64,000 nucleotides of DNA from G963677085 sp963677085 (GCA_963677085.2 CAXXFH010000004.1:1364001-1428000); one strand, 5' to 3'; numbered from the stretch's first letter, positions 37,401 through 45,095 are shown. Notes: generated by a model from the letters alone, not told the origin. Numbers and translations: made by a program.

Positions 37401-38009
37401 TGCGTGAACAAGTACACCACGTCGTCGGTTTTCGTGGAGGATTTCGTCGGCGTGCACGCCTTCGCGAGCACGGGCACCGGCTACGACACGGCCACGTTCT
37501 ACGACTCGACGGGCAACGACGAGTACTACAGCGACGCGGTGCAAGCGGCGTTGTGGAACACGACGGCCGGCTGGTACAACCGGGCGAAGTTCTTCGAGCG
37601 GACCGACGCCTACGCCACCGCCGGCGGCACGGACAAGGCGACGCTGGTCGACTCGACGTTCGACGACAACCTGCTGTTGGACGCCAACTCGCTGACGATC
37701 TACGGTGCCGACAACGGCCACCACTTCGGCACGTCGTTCCGCAACCGGATCGAACTGTTCGACACGGTGTACGCCAAATCGATCGGCGGCACCGACGTAC
37801 TCGAGTTGGAAGACTCCAACGGCGCCGACACGCTGGAGGCGACCGGCCACCAACTGAGTTTCTTCTCGGCCGAGCACAACCTGGACTACGTCCTGGAAGA
37901 CATCGCCCAAACGACGGCCAAAACCGACGACAACAACACCGACACCCGCAAGGTGCTCGATTACCTGTTCGATATCGATTTCGAAGGGAGATGGCGGAAC
38001 GCGCCGTGA
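31479..38009 (+). CDS. Giant exported multidomain protein with LEPR-XLL-type leader
   Basis: The predicted protein has 2176 residues. The N-terminus (RRLLTEQLERRELLSIQ, about 28-44) matches the LEPR-XLL motif that marks giant planctomycete surface proteins. Next, in order: an SdrD-B-like domain (GTISGTVWFDLNGNQTLDAREEL, about 64-150); a TolB/PD40-like propeller with repeated DGRYVVFSSxASNL (about 165-580); PPC-like domains (about 620-870); an FG-GAP/integrin-like propeller with DGDTAVIGA repeats (about 900-1280); another PPC-like domain; a cadherin-like tandem-95 repeat (HNDASPQGGALSAV, GTFVYTPNDGFTGTDTFTY, about 1510-1605). The C-terminal 450 residues are a repeat array with FYDSxGNDxYxSD units. 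Likely an adhesin or matrix protein. Confidence 0.9.
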   Translation: MWYRGIFSSTVARSSARRQARPTSQPSHRRLLTEQLERRELLSIQPLGEGGILIEEAATDSGTISGTVWFDLNGNQTLDAREELLADRVVYVDLNENGEFDAEEPYATTRADDPATAANESGSYTITGVPVGTHQVAMVLPDGWWQTSPNSSEITTELISKSYDGSLADGSIHTGGSISGDGRYVAYTSFATNLVEGDDTSSGTGVYVYDRVTGVTERIDVGFDGSPANGSGRYPTLSQDGRYVVFESFASNLIEGDTNGKTDVFLRDRLTGDTELISVATSGEQSDYNSRPCYAGSDCISEDGRYVVFSSNASNLDPAFPAGTGYISHQEEIYLRDRVENITRRISVGWNGEEADGYSNGASISADGQAIVFCSHASNLVADDTNTFRDVFLYDVPTGNMQCVSRGNLGGDGGHVSNPAISGNGRFIVFSSLASNLGAGDENGLSDVFVFDRQTQTIERIAPTYDGLEPNGDSYNPVISADGRFIAFSSIATNFCLDTEGGIRKGFLYDRELDIVHCTLVTPEGARAHGRNRVASISDDGQRLVLVASDSDLVADDVNGWEDVFLQEIGQLYPMIQEVTVTVSCSVTQVDFGCKNADEIHEYLRPLRRIEPLGSMTLGCAHEGTVASAGQRHHYPIELQAGQTLTLLVAPDETLQTGLQLRGPNGEVIEGLTVQRVGNSLLLQGVEIQENGTYEIVVSGDSSTTGTFTLSVVLNAVLDAGLGEVDNDSPTNAADLDASFLAVDDQGSARAAVIGGLRVSSATALTELAGGENVSNDVSTADESGSEDWYRFSLADGQVTTVALATLDRSADVLLQLYDSAGRLLAVGLSSENITTAIKGYVDDTTDGLVDDYYVRVSSAEACSYQLVVTRDATFEVEANDQASSAQLLEGDWRGLGYLPSALPEDVWTSWQCIASQTAGTGSYLGRVLACDGETLVIGAYQDDHSGRDSGAAYVYRSDGLRWVFEQRLVAPVPWEFDRFGATVAVDNDTILVAAHKREGESPCSGIVYVFQRENGTWQLSQEIVSDHVNESVIGGDFGESIDLDGDLAIIGSDYDDQGGFGAGAAFVYRFNGTQWVKEQELRPSAIAQFMHFGGAVAIDGNAALISANKSSLEDTTECAFVFEYDGASWQETQKLTTTSANENSYFAQSLALDGDTAVIGARYDDGVAASAGAAIIFRRVDSEWVEQQVLTPSTEQGFALFGASVAVLDDTIVVGAPGDFMRYPGTGRAYVYSLDGDQWVEQQQLTPWDADYPLEFGYCVSLSQDTIIVGAPNSEVTGRASGAVYVFNGRLDEDYPAAATRPPVDCYSVSVEAGDRLVLSLAPPQVPCELSDDLQVKIELYDPQGNLVAVKEADDEASQPFVAEVSGMYLARVLGVGDQGGEYILCVDGATGEAPPFEAMYQGESTFWQLPERIQVDFNEAVLWKDVDASDFRLNGQAVSEVIVVDGDTAELVLQPSAQANVAAMSTMSTVTGSRSLTLASSTSYSSSFEVTIAAGAIRDLQGTPIEAFSLQLTIENDGPVAVGDTYDMPSGSALRIWGGDGSPSVLHNDASPQGGALSAVVETQPQHGTLDLAADGTFVYTPNDGFTGTDTFTYRASDGQLTSDAATVAINVLSPTSSGPIDFLHLTALDSSAPQWYAVTTVRDGLLTIDGANARVYDDQFHLQAATEAFGPPSYAVELGETYFVRFAASSEEVDIRIANLVARDGDHWLVYGTDGDDTFTADATDTEADFSVNGIQYKAATSTNAKQISFDGLDGNDQVTLIGTDGADTAVLEATTAELSGSGYAVFTTNVENPTVYGRAGEDTITFYDNAGRNQFVAGRGFAGYLTGFAGELRSYEFELVTAYATDGIDEAKLYDSAGDDVFVSDPNVSTLTGGGMTITVHDFQGVHAYATLGGVDKAYFTDTALDDQVIGTHEYAIMWSPNYEQGVFNRSKFFEESYAVSSHGGADIVKFYDGPGDDAFVADEHEASFTCVNKYTTSSVFVEDFVGVHAFASTGTGYDTATFYDSTGNDEYYSDAVQAALWNTTAGWYNRAKFFERTDAYATAGGTDKATLVDSTFDDNLLLDANSLTIYGADNGHHFGTSFRNRIELFDTVYAKSIGGTDVLELEDSNGADTLEATGHQLSFFSAEHNLDYVLEDIAQTTAKTDDNNTDTRKVLDYLFDIDFEGRWRNAP

Positions 38010-38189
38010 GCCGGCGCTCAAATGAGTAATGCCGGTATTACAGGGGTGAAGGCATTTCAGGCCGGAATTGCAGCGGCTGGTATCTGGTGAATTCCTTTGC
38101 CCCTGAAGGCATTGCGTTTTCGCAAAAAGGTACGTTGCTGATCCATTAAGGCCGCGGGACGGTAGCTCGAGTTTGGCGTAAAGGCTCAT

Positions 38190-38729
38190 TCAAGAAGCGG
38201 TAGGTGGCTCCTCGTTCCGGTGTGTTTCTGAGGCGTTGGCTGTTTCGCCCTGTAGCGTCGCGTCTTTTGATGGTTCATTGTCCGAGGAAAGGTCTCCATG
38301 CGAGGGATCCGCCCGAGAGATCATCAAAAGCAAAGACATGAAGCCAAGCGGAATAAGGAACATCAGCACCTCGGAACAATACATCGCTGGATGTTCCACG
38401 GATTTGCAGCGGAGGTGAACCATTCCAAACATTCCGAGTATTACCGCAAGGGGAAGCGAGGTGACGACGAGCGTCACGAGGTTTTTCGCAAATCCGACGT
38501 AGCGACTTGGCGCGTACGTTACCAAACCTGCGAAAAACAGGAACATGGGAATAACCACAATTCCTGGAAAAGCACGCATTTGCCACCACGCGATCTCGCA
38601 TTCGATGTCACAGGGCGCGTCGCCGATCGACCAACGAATGAGTGTGAAGACGGCAATACCGACTGGGGGGCCCACAAGGCCCACCACTCCCCAGCCCAAT
38701 CCGGCAATCACACCTCGGCGAAAATTCAC
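38190..38729 (-). CDS. Membrane protein of unknown function
   Basis: 179 residues if GTG at 38729 is used; the frame is open further upstream but overlaps the end of the TPR-like gene. Four membrane helices are likely: GVIAGLGWGVVGLVGPPVGIAVF, AFPGIVVIPMFLFFAGLVTY, LVTLVVTSLPLAVILGMFG and VLMFLIPLGFMSLLLMI. The C-terminal tail is hydrophilic and acidic. No family recognised; the start is uncertain. Confidence 0.6.
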   Translation of the reverse strand: MNFRRGVIAGLGWGVVGLVGPPVGIAVFTLIRWSIGDAPCDIECEIAWWQMRAFPGIVVIPMFLFFAGLVTYAPSRYVGFAKNLVTLVVTSLPLAVILGMFGMVHLRCKSVEHPAMYCSEVLMFLIPLGFMSLLLMISRADPSHGDLSSDNEPSKDATLQGETANASETHRNEEPPTAS

Positions 38730-38802
38730 GACGTTTCTCGTTTTGTGCCGGTGTAAACCGGCGGGAAGCTTGGTCTGAGCTATTCGCGGAATGCAGGCTG
38801 CC

Positions 38803-40610
38803 TCATTCCGTTTTCTGCTCCGGTTGCATCTCTTTCTCAGGGGGCACACGGTCCTGGGGTGTTTCTTCCGGGGGTTCCCAGTAGCGAAATCGAACATTGC
38901 CGACACACACTAACGTGGCGGGCCCCAGATACGTGTGACACCCGAAATCGAAGACGGCTGGCGGATGGAAGTCTTTTTCATGGTGCTCCAGGCAGAACTG
39001 GTCGTTGACAAAAAGCACCGCGTGGCCGTCGGCCAACTGGACGCGAATGCGATTTACTTGCTTCAATTCGCAGGGAACCGTCTTTGCCTTCCCGGCGATG
39101 TCGATGCCCGCTAAGTTGTCGTGGGTACGAATATAGAACTTGTAAGAGGTTTCCTCTGCGAGTTCTGCTTGGCCCTCTCCAGGGACGAACAATCCGAGGT
39201 TCAACGGGGTTTTTTCGGGGGTACGTGCTTCCACGTCGAACTCGATTTCAAGCGGCAACAGCGGATAAAAAAGAGGACGCATGTTTACATAGGAGATTGT
39301 GTTACGAGCATGTCCCACCGCCGTATGCTCATCCTCCATCGACCAGGTTCCGTCAGCCATTTCCCAACCCAGCATACCTGGGTCGAACTTTTTCTCGAAC
39401 CACTTGCCCTCGCCAAATGCTAACCGGCCGTCGAGGTCGTTAAGCCAAGATCGGCAATAGGCTTGCGATCGCTCGTTGTCATCCGCCGTCAGGGCCTTCT
39501 GATAGAGGCTCTTCATTTTTTCGAGAGTGTCTTTGGTGAAAGGTTTCGGCGCATCGCGGAGTGTCTGCCATGCTTCGCGGACAGCGTCGTTGCCTTTTCC
39601 GCTATATATGTAGATTTTTGTAAGAATCATCTCAGGATGTGTGCACCAACTGTCAAATATCCGTCGATCGAGGCGGTCGCCTAATTCGTCGACTAGCTGT
39701 CGGGCGTCTGCGTAGGCGCCGGCACGTTCGGCCAGCGCGGCGTGGATGCTCATGACGCTCGACCGTTGGGGATAGACGCCCGAGTGGTCGGCGCGGGAGG
39801 GTTCGTTAGCCATACCCTCAAGTACCTCCTTCACCCGGGCATAAACGCCTTCTTGACGCCACACTTGCCCGCTGAAATCCATTTCGTTGTCGATGTTGTT
39901 GATTGCCTGCAGCAACACGAACGGAACCTGCGTGTCATAACGTCGGGTGTCAGCACACTGGCAGCCGAATTCGTACATTTCCGTGTGGCTACCACACCAG
40001 CGTGGCCGCAGTGCCCATCGCATCTTGCGAAAGGTTGGCAGGTAGTCAATCTGTGCCGCCATGGCCATGGCACACCATTCCTGGGGCGTTCGATCGCTCT
40101 CGCCTGCCATGGCTACCGTAATCAAATAGGCGGGTGCCTCGGGGCTTTCGGGGTGAAGAGTCAAGGCCTCGGTGTATTCATGAGCCGCCTTTTGGAGGTT
40201 TTCGCCGAACAGACGCCAACCGTCGGGCGTTACTTCTGATGCCCATTTGCCACCGCGATGATGCCACGCCCGTGATACGTACGCTCGACCGGCAAGCATG
40301 TGGAGAAGCCACGGGTCGGCCTTCGGCTGCTGGCGGCATGCCTCGTAGATCGCCACGGAATCCTCCCAGTTCTGGTTGCAGTCGTCGTCAATCAACGGCG
40401 TCAATTCGTGGAACACGGCTCTCCGTAGTTCGGGATTGTGCGTCACCTTGCTGACCCGCGTTGCCGCATGCACGGCGGCCTCTCTACGAATATGCGCCCA
40501 GGGCAACGTGCAGGCAAATGTTTTCGCATCTCCAAACAAAGTAAAGACTCCCAATCGTCGGTACTCGGGAGGATAGCCCGATTGTTCCCATTCGTTGTGG
40601 GCTTCGACTA
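38803..40610 (-). pseudogene. TPR-like/LamG-like hypothetical gene, N-terminus removed at an IS5 element
   Basis: The frame is open from the stop at 38803 to the IS edge at 40610 (602 codons), beginning LVEAHNEWEQSGYPPEYRRL, so the start codon is missing. The first 380 codons are helical with TPR-like spacing (EYTEALTLHPESPEAPAYL; SVMSIHAALAERAGAYADAR; MKSLYQKALTADDNERSQ). The last 200 form a beta-sandwich domain like DUF1080/LamG (GWEMADGTWSMEDEHTAVGH, LEIEFDVEARTPEKTPLNLG, NRIRVQLADGHAVLFVNDQF). An internal ATG at 40554 could start a shorter protein. Function unknown. Confidence 0.7.
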
Positions 40611-41571
40611 AGAGGCTATCCGGAAAGGGGTGTTTGTTGTAAGTAGTGAGGCTGCATAGAATTACACCTCCAAATTCAAGGAAAGGTAATTGCTATGCAG
40701 ACGATTACGCGAAAGCGATATACGACCGATTTGACCGATGAACAATGGGCAATCCTGGAGCCGCTGATTCCACCCGCGAAGCGGGGAGGACGACACCGCA
40801 CGGTGAACCTGCGGGAGGTGATCAACACGATCCTGTACCTCAATCGCACGGGCTGCCAATGGGACATGCTGCCCCATGACTTGTTGCCCAAAAGCACGGT
40901 GTACGACTATTTTGCCCGCTGGCGCGATGACGGCACGTGGCAACGGATGATGGATGCCCTGCGAGCCCGGGTCCGGACGGCGGTCGGCCGAGAGCCGACG
41001 CCCAGTGCCGCAGTGATCGACAGCCAGACGGTCAAGACCACGGAGGCTGGCGGGGAACGCGGATACGACCCCGGCAAGAAGACCACCGGCCGAAAACGCC
41101 ATTTTCTCGTGGATACGCTGGGCTTGCTGCTGGTTGTCGTGGTGACCAGCGCGGCCTGGGATGATGCCTGGGCGGTCCCGTCGGTGTTGGGACAGATGCG
41201 TCGGCGTGACTATCCGCGATTGCGCACGATCTTTGCGGACCAGAAGTACCACAACCATGACTTGGAAGCCTGGATGGCCCGATCCCACCAACCCTGGAAG
41301 CTGGAAGTCGTCCCGCGACGGGAGACGCCTGGCCGGTTCGAGTTGCAGCCCAAACGCTGGGTGGTGGAACGCACCTATGCGTGGAACGGACGGTATCGTC
41401 GGCACAACAAAGACCTGGAGCGGCGAACGGATTCGAGCGAGTCGATGATCCGCATCAGCACGATTCACCTGATACTCCGACGTCTGACCAAGCCCCATCC
41501 CGTTCCTGAGTTCCATTACCGTGCCGCGTGAAAAGCCTCAATTTCCCGGGGAATCTTCCCGGATAGCCTCT
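40611..41571 (+). mobile_element. IS5-family insertion sequence, 961 bp
   Basis: Ends are inverted repeats: AGAGGCTATCCGGAAAG on the left and the complement of AGAGGCTATCCGGGAAG on the right. A TA dinucleotide flanks both sides (40609-40610 and 41572-41573), consistent with a short IS5-group target duplication. It carries one transposase gene. It lies exactly between a TPR-like gene without its start and a recombinase gene without its end. Confidence 0.92.
40695..41531 (+). CDS. IS5-family transposase
   Basis: 278 residues in one frame. The N-terminal region is YTTDLTDEQWAILEPLIPP with GGRHRTVNLREVINTILYL (the DUF4096-type insertion-element domain) and the C-terminal DDE domain has AVIDSQTVKTTEAGG, RTIFADQKYHN and RWVVERTYAWNGRYRR. 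All catalytic residues are present, so the element may be active. Confidence 0.95.
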   Translation: MQTITRKRYTTDLTDEQWAILEPLIPPAKRGGRHRTVNLREVINTILYLNRTGCQWDMLPHDLLPKSTVYDYFARWRDDGTWQRMMDALRARVRTAVGREPTPSAAVIDSQTVKTTEAGGERGYDPGKKTTGRKRHFLVDTLGLLLVVVVTSAAWDDAWAVPSVLGQMRRRDYPRLRTIFADQKYHNHDLEAWMARSHQPWKLEVVPRRETPGRFELQPKRWVVERTYAWNGRYRRHNKDLERRTDSSESMIRISTIHLILRRLTKPHPVPEFHYRAA

Positions 41572-42769
41572 TAGGAATCTCGGCAACTTCTGGCCACAAT
41601 AAGTGTTCCCCGTAGACCTCAGTCTTCGGTCGATTGCCGACGATCCAGGAGTCTTTACAGGTCGTATTCCAGCCGATTTTGGCGGCGTGAGGATGCTCGT
41701 GATGGAGCACCATTTTGGTCGTCGGCCACTGACCTATCTCAGACGCTCCAAATGCACAGTTGACGCATACGCCGATGATGGCACGACCCAGTGGATCGGC
41801 ATGCCTCACGAGAATGGCAAGCTCGTCCGGCGTGTACGTCTCTTTCTGAGTAGTCTGAAACGCCCCCGTGCCATTGTCGCTCTGAAGGCGCACAGGCGCT
41901 TTTGAAATCCTGGCCGCATCCTTGGGTTCCTCCCAGCGATACGAAGGGCTCTTGTCAAGCCAAGCGGCAAGCCTAAAAAACTCCTTGCACATGTCGTGGG
42001 CGTGCTCCCAGGAGCATCGTGCCTGCCGTTTCGACGGTGGACGATTCTTCCAGAAAGCGACGATCTCATCGATCTTGGCGTAGTCCAGCCTCCAGAGTGG
42101 AATGTCTTCGTGTTCCCGCTTCAGATACTTCAGCCGATCTCGACGTTTTCGAACTCCGCTGACCAAGTTCCCATCTTCATCTCGCTTGCCAATTTTTTCG
42201 AGGTGCTTGGAATAGTCGTCAATGGCTTGATGGAATGTCTTGGTTTCGGCCCGTGAGAAGTCCTCGGGAATCGCTTGGGTGACCGCTTGCACGGTATCCT
42301 CACCCCAATTTGCTCCGAGGTTGTCCATCGTATGCTTAACAGCCTTGGTCACCTCCTGTTCGATCTGCTTCCGAAGGAACTCCTGTCCGGAAACCTGGGG
42401 CTCATTCTCAACAATCTGGATGGGGCAGCCCCAACTCTGGAGCTTGTAGATCAGACTGAGTTCTTCGGCCGCCTGCCCTGGGTTGGCTTTCGCATAGTCG
42501 GTGAAATGGGCTTTGGCGGGCGTCCCCTTGGCAAGCCGGTGAGCCCAAGGAAGCGCCCAGTTGGCCCAGAAGTCGATGCCGTGTTCGGCACACTGTCGGT
42601 CATATAGGTCACGTATCGCATCGAGTCGCTTGATGCACTCGGCTTGGGTCGTGTCTCGAATGTTCCCGACGTGGAAGCGCTGAGACTTTCCATCTCGACC
42701 TCTTCCCACTACAGGACGAATTCTGCCCTGTTTGTCTGGCTTTGGCAGATCACCTCGATATGCTCGCAT
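41516..42769 (-). pseudogene. Tyrosine recombinase/integrase-like gene cut at its C-terminal part by the IS5 element
   Basis: The ORF starts at 42769 (GAGAGAG upstream; an ATG at 42814 is also possible) and runs into the IS, which supplies the last 18 residues. The N-terminal region (IRPVVGRGRDGKSQRFHVG) and middle SAM-like core-binding region (SRAETKTFHQAIDDYSKHLEK, KYLKREHEDIPLWRLDYAKIDEIVAFWKN) match planctomycete site-specific integrases. The catalytic domain begins (YTPDELAILVRHADPLGRAIIGVCVNCAF) and stops after GEHLLWPEVAEI, before the His-x-x-Arg and Tyr motifs. So it is inactive. It is different from the integrase at 48474. Confidence 0.75.
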
Positions 42770-42952
42770 TTGGCATCTCTCTCGTCGGTCTTTCAACGGC
42801 AGAGGAGACGCCATCACAGGGTTGAAATGCGCCCAAATCAACCCACAAATTCGCCCTAAAATTACCCTAACCCACCCCCTGGCACTGAACTCCCACAAGC
42901 CACACAACACACAAGTTCTTGTTATGCAGACACTTACAGCGATTCATCGCAC

Positions 42953-42976
42953 AAAAAAAGCCCGCAGATGCGGGCT
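42953..42976 (-). terminator. Rho-independent terminator, probably the original terminator of tRNA-Glu
   Basis: On the minus strand a GCCCGCA stem, TCT loop and TGCGGGC stem are followed by a run of seven T. Only four bases separate it from the 15-bp copy of the tRNA-Glu 3' end. In the chromosome before insertion it would therefore have followed the tRNA gene directly, but it is now 6.8 kb away. Confidence 0.85.
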
Positions 42977-42979
42977 CAA

Positions 42980-42991
42980 AGTACCCCCTAG
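42980..42991. other. attL: Left attachment core, first part (split by IS1182)
   Basis: agtaccccctag equals the first 12 bases of the right core at 49781. The remaining gggg is at 44569-44572, after the IS. The IS is bounded by CTAG on both sides (42988-42991 and 44565-44568), as expected if it inserted into the CTAG at the centre of the core. Confidence 0.75.
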
Positions 42992-44564
42992 CAGCCCGTT
43001 GAAGAAGTCGATTTTGGTGGCTTCACATCGTCAGGGCGAGCACTGGGGTCGCCGTTGGTTCCTGGAACAGGACTCGCGAAAATCGGTTTCTCAGGGTTCG
43101 TGTTCGTGGTAGCAAGCCCACAACATTAAGTAGGGTAAGGTACGGAGCGATGGGAAGGTCGCCTTCCGCCTGTTGGCTCCTTGCCGTGCCCATTCCAAAC
43201 AGATGGCGCATGATGGTGCCCAGGTTGTGGGCCATCGCCGACATCAGATAACGTTTTCGCACCTTCTCGATTCCCGATAACCACGTGCGACGGCTTCCGC
43301 CCGTTTCGCATACATGGGCGAAACTCCGTTCCACTTTTTCGCTACGTTGTCGCTGCAAGGCTCGGCCTCGTTTGCCACGAATTCGACGGCGATTGTTTGC
43401 AACGGCCTGACGATGTTCTTCCGGCTTGTCTCGCCAGTTGCGACGATGGTTCTGTTTCGGCTCGGCAACGTACGTTCGCACTTCGTCGGTGAATTCCAAT
43501 TCACCAAGCGTTTCATTCTTGTAGTAACCCTTGTCGGCCACTGCTTCCTTAATGTCTGCTTTGCTGTCGGCCGCGATCAGATGGTCTTGGGCCTCGCTAA
43601 TCGTCGGACCGATCGTGTCGCTGTCCGCCTCGTTCGCATGATAAATGGGTGCGGCCAAGATCAGTTCCGACTCCAAATCGACCGCGTGTTCCGCCTTGTA
43701 GGCCAGGTGCGTACGGCCATCCTTCATCTTCGTGATGCGACTGTCGGGATCCGTTTCGCTCCGCCATTCTCGATTCGAGACCTTCTTGTCTTTGCGCTTC
43801 CGATCGAATCGAGCGATTTCCTCGCCCGTCGGTTCCTCGCCCTGCTCGATCTCGCCCGTCGGTTCCTCGCTCTGCTCGATCTCGCCCGCCTCTTGCATCA
43901 ATCGTTTGATGTACGCCTTCCAGTCCTCGCCCGTGTCGCGGCGAACGATGCTCTTCATCGCCGCGTTGGCTTCGAGCGTGGTCGCATCGACGGCTATCGT
44001 CTTGCCTTGCTTCAACAGGCCCTTCGCTTCGGCCACTTGAAGCACGAACTGGAAAACGGCTGCGTGCACTTCCAGCGGCAGACGGTCCCGGACCTGCGTC
44101 AGGCTGGAATGGTCGGGCGTATCTTCGGTGAGCGATAGGCCTAGAAATTCGCGCAGCGACAGGCTGTCGGCACACCGCCAAGCGATACCTCGCTGCGAGC
44201 CGATGCCCTCGAAGTAACCGACCACCAGCATGCGAAAGTAGACGCCCGGCGGAATGCCCGGCCGCCCCTGCGTGGCGTGATAGTACGGCTCGCAAAGGGT
44301 CTCGACGAAAGGGTCGAAGCCGGCGTCGCGTAACAACTCGTTCAGCTTGCGGTAAAAGACGTGCCCCTCGGACCGCGGCAGCTGGGCCGTCGCGACCCAG
44401 AAATCCCGCTGCCGCTCCTTCTTGTGGCGTCCCAGTGCCATGCTCAACTCTCCCGTCGACTCGTCCCCGGCACGAAGCCCGTCGCTCCGCTGCACCGTTG
44501 CCCTAATGTAGCGCCATCCACCCGATGGGGGAAGGCCGCCTTTAAGGACTTTTTCAACAGGCTG
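42992..44564 (-). mobile_element. IS1182-family insertion sequence, 1573 bp, inserted in the left att core
   Basis: Inverted ends: CAGCCCGTTGAAGAAGTC on the left and the complement of CAGCCTGTTGAAAAAGTC on the right. CTAG occurs on both sides and is taken as the target duplication. One transposase gene lies inside. The insertion breaks the left attachment site of the surrounding tRNA element. Confidence 0.88.
43023..44441 (-). CDS. IS1182-family transposase
   Basis: 472 residues from the start at 44441 (GGGAGAG upstream). N-terminal region with HVFYRKLNELLRDAGFDPFVE and GRPGIPPGVYFRMLVVGYFEGI; DDE catalytic domain with IAVDATTLEANAAMKSI, EAVADKGYYKNE and a C-terminal VERSFAHVCETGGSRRTWLSG. 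An internal tandem repeat (EIEQSEEPTG then EIEQGEEPTG, about residues 198-217) comes from a 30-bp duplication in frame. The gene looks intact. Confidence 0.95.
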   Translation of the reverse strand: MALGRHKKERQRDFWVATAQLPRSEGHVFYRKLNELLRDAGFDPFVETLCEPYYHATQGRPGIPPGVYFRMLVVGYFEGIGSQRGIAWRCADSLSLREFLGLSLTEDTPDHSSLTQVRDRLPLEVHAAVFQFVLQVAEAKGLLKQGKTIAVDATTLEANAAMKSIVRRDTGEDWKAYIKRLMQEAGEIEQSEEPTGEIEQGEEPTGEEIARFDRKRKDKKVSNREWRSETDPDSRITKMKDGRTHLAYKAEHAVDLESELILAAPIYHANEADSDTIGPTISEAQDHLIAADSKADIKEAVADKGYYKNETLGELEFTDEVRTYVAEPKQNHRRNWRDKPEEHRQAVANNRRRIRGKRGRALQRQRSEKVERSFAHVCETGGSRRTWLSGIEKVRKRYLMSAMAHNLGTIMRHLFGMGTARSQQAEGDLPIAPYLTLLNVVGLLPRTRTLRNRFSRVLFQEPTATPVLALTM

Positions 44565-44566
44565 CT

Positions 44567-44863
44567 AGGGGGAGCGACGAAAACGACGCAACGTGCTTAA
44601 ACCCCAAAAGGTTAACGCCCTCGTCTCGCAAACGTGAAGTAATATCCGAAGCAGTCGGCCCGATCGACGCTGATTCCCGCCTCGCGCTCATCGTTCAACA
44701 CTGGGGTATTCTTCCCGAAGAGACGAGGGCATTTCTCTATCAAACCGCCGTGGGCTCGTTGAGTCTGCGAGCGTCTGAAACCATCCCCGAGCAAAGCGAC
44801 GCAAACCGGGGAATCTCTGCGCAAAGTGATGCGCCCAACGGAGGCAGGACGCGGGACGGGTAG
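44567..44863 (+). other. Orphan coding tail of the integrase, rejoined only in the circular form
   Basis: Starting at the att core (AGG GGG AGC) there are 98 open codons ending at TAG 44861-44863. They read RGSDENDATCLNPKRL and later GPIDADSRLALIVQHWGIL and PEETRAFLYQTAVGSLSLRA. The pattern D-x-L/A ... hWxxLPxxxRxxh is one I associate with C-termini of planctomycete phage-type integrases. The reading frame at the core is the same as that of the integrase at the right end (CCT AGG GG). Circularisation at the 15-bp core would therefore fuse the two parts into one protein of about 537 residues. There is no start codon of its own near the core. Confidence 0.7.
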
Positions 44864-44870
44864 GCCGGCC

Positions 44871-44922
44871 GGGCCGAGGAAGGGGCGGCGGCGGCCCCAG
44901 AGCCGCCGCCCCTGTTCGGCCC
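44871..44922. promoter_or_regulatory. GC-rich two-step stem-loop upstream of rep, possible replication origin element
   Basis: Outer stem GGGCCGA (44871-44877) with TCGGCCC (44916-44922); inner perfect stem GGGGCGGCGGC (44882-44892) with GCCGCCGCCCC (44902-44912) and a 9-base loop. It lies in a 358-bp gene-free stretch directly before the rep gene. It could be a terminator of the integrase when circular, or part of a rolling-circle origin. Confidence 0.6.
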
Positions 44923-45018
44923 GGCTGCCCGTCTGGTGGCGGTGAATGGACTATCGGGTGCCGTCTGTTGCTGTGCGATCTACGCGTGAGCGAATGTGTT
45001 TTCGGGACGTTCCCCCGA

Positions 45019-45095
45019 GCCCCCTTCCGCCTTCGCCGTCGCGTCAGCCCTCACCCACCGCTGGGGTTGATGCGATGGTGAAGGCGGAAGGGGGC
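45019..45095. repeat. 18-bp inverted repeat with 39-base loop, possible origin element
   Basis: The left arm CCCCCTTCCGCCTTCGCC (45020-45037) pairs with GGTGAAGGCGGAAGGGGG (45077-45094) with a single G-T pair, plus one extra G-C pair outside. Together with the stem at 44871-44922, it is placed where a double-strand or single-strand origin of a rolling-circle replicon would be. Confidence 0.75.

Noticed and set aside
35103..38189. 1028-codon open frame on the minus strand
   Set aside because: It lies fully opposite the giant gene, is very rich in Arg/Val/Gly without domains, and is explained by strong codon bias of the plus-strand gene.
43800..43920. 30-bp tandem duplication as a separate repeat element
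   Set aside because: It is an in-frame duplication inside the IS1182 transposase (EIEQxEEPTG twice) and does not need a separate explanation.
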